This document shows, one piece after another, positions 63,991 to 64,000 of a stretch of DNA of 64,000 nt (positions are counted from its first letter, which is position 1; each line of letters opens with the position of its first letter). Position numbers and translations under genes: made by a program. The DNA is taken from positions 1 to 64,000 of the forward strand of contig JAFREE010000108.1 of NCBI GenBank assembly GCA_019400425.1. Reading direction: 5' to 3'. A model generated the notes under the pieces. It saw nothing but the letters and a program-made list of their open reading frames with translations. It was not told the DNA's origin and ran no database searches. This stretch comes from Hymenochaete sp. R1. Its lineage: Eukaryota > Basidiomycota > Agaricomycetes > Hymenochaetales > Hymenochaetaceae.

Positions 63991-64000
63991 ATATCCGAAT

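Overview
The window is nuclear DNA of a filamentous basidiomycete, most likely a saprotrophic or wood-decaying agaricomycete. The evidence is many short (about 50-60 nt) GT-AG introns, a cellobiose dehydrogenase (heme domain plus GMC flavin domain), a GH16 laminarinase-type glucanase, an aryl-alcohol-dehydrogenase-like reductase, an F-box/LRR protein of agaricomycete type and several lineage-specific membrane proteins. No rRNA, tRNA, CRISPR array, intact transposon or virus was recognised. Gene models were built by joining open frames across GT-AG introns by eye, so exon ends are best estimates.

Layout: 0.6-2.2 kb M28 peptidase (+); 2.3-3.5 kb a small coiled-coil gene (-) followed by what looks like its decayed tandem copy; 4.0-6.6 kb TDP1 (+); 8.6-9.4 kb small TPR-like protein (+); 9.7-11.5 kb F-box/LRR protein (+); 13.1-14.4 kb AAD-type aldo-keto reductase (+), convergent with a GH16 glucanase (15.0-16.5 kb, -); 17.9-19.2 kb alpha/beta hydrolase (+); 19.5-20.7 kb HAD pyrimidine 5'-nucleotidase (+); 21.2-22.7 kb multi-pass membrane protein (+); 23.3-26.5 kb GEN1/Yen1-type Holliday-junction nuclease (+); 26.9-28.3 kb RluA pseudouridine synthase (+); 29.2-32.2 kb cellobiose dehydrogenase (+); 32.3-35.1 kb a divergently transcribed pair of paralogous small proteins; 35.6-37.4 kb pyridoxal-reductase-like aldo-keto reductase (-); 38.1-45.8 kb a very large, GC-rich HEAT-repeat protein of the HEATR5/Laa1 family (-); 48.7-49.6 kb secreted, GPI-anchored-like protein (-); 51.1-59.0 kb SET3-type PHD+SET protein (-); 59.75-61.8 kb two further members of the GPI-anchored-like family, one apparently a pseudogene; 62.7-64 kb an incomplete DUF6533-like membrane protein (-).

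Functionally the window mixes housekeeping genes (DNA-end repair, Holliday-junction resolution, AP-1 trafficking, chromatin silencing, RNA modification) with extracellular carbohydrate/lignocellulose functions (CDH, GH16, AAD). There is no evidence of a single operon-like system; genes have independent promoters. The most interesting structures are three local duplications at different stages of decay: the coiled-coil pair, the head-to-head pair with conserved intron positions, and the GPI-anchored-like family that flanks SET3. Also notable are the clusters of SUMO- and ubiquitin-interaction-like motifs in the two DNA-repair nucleases.
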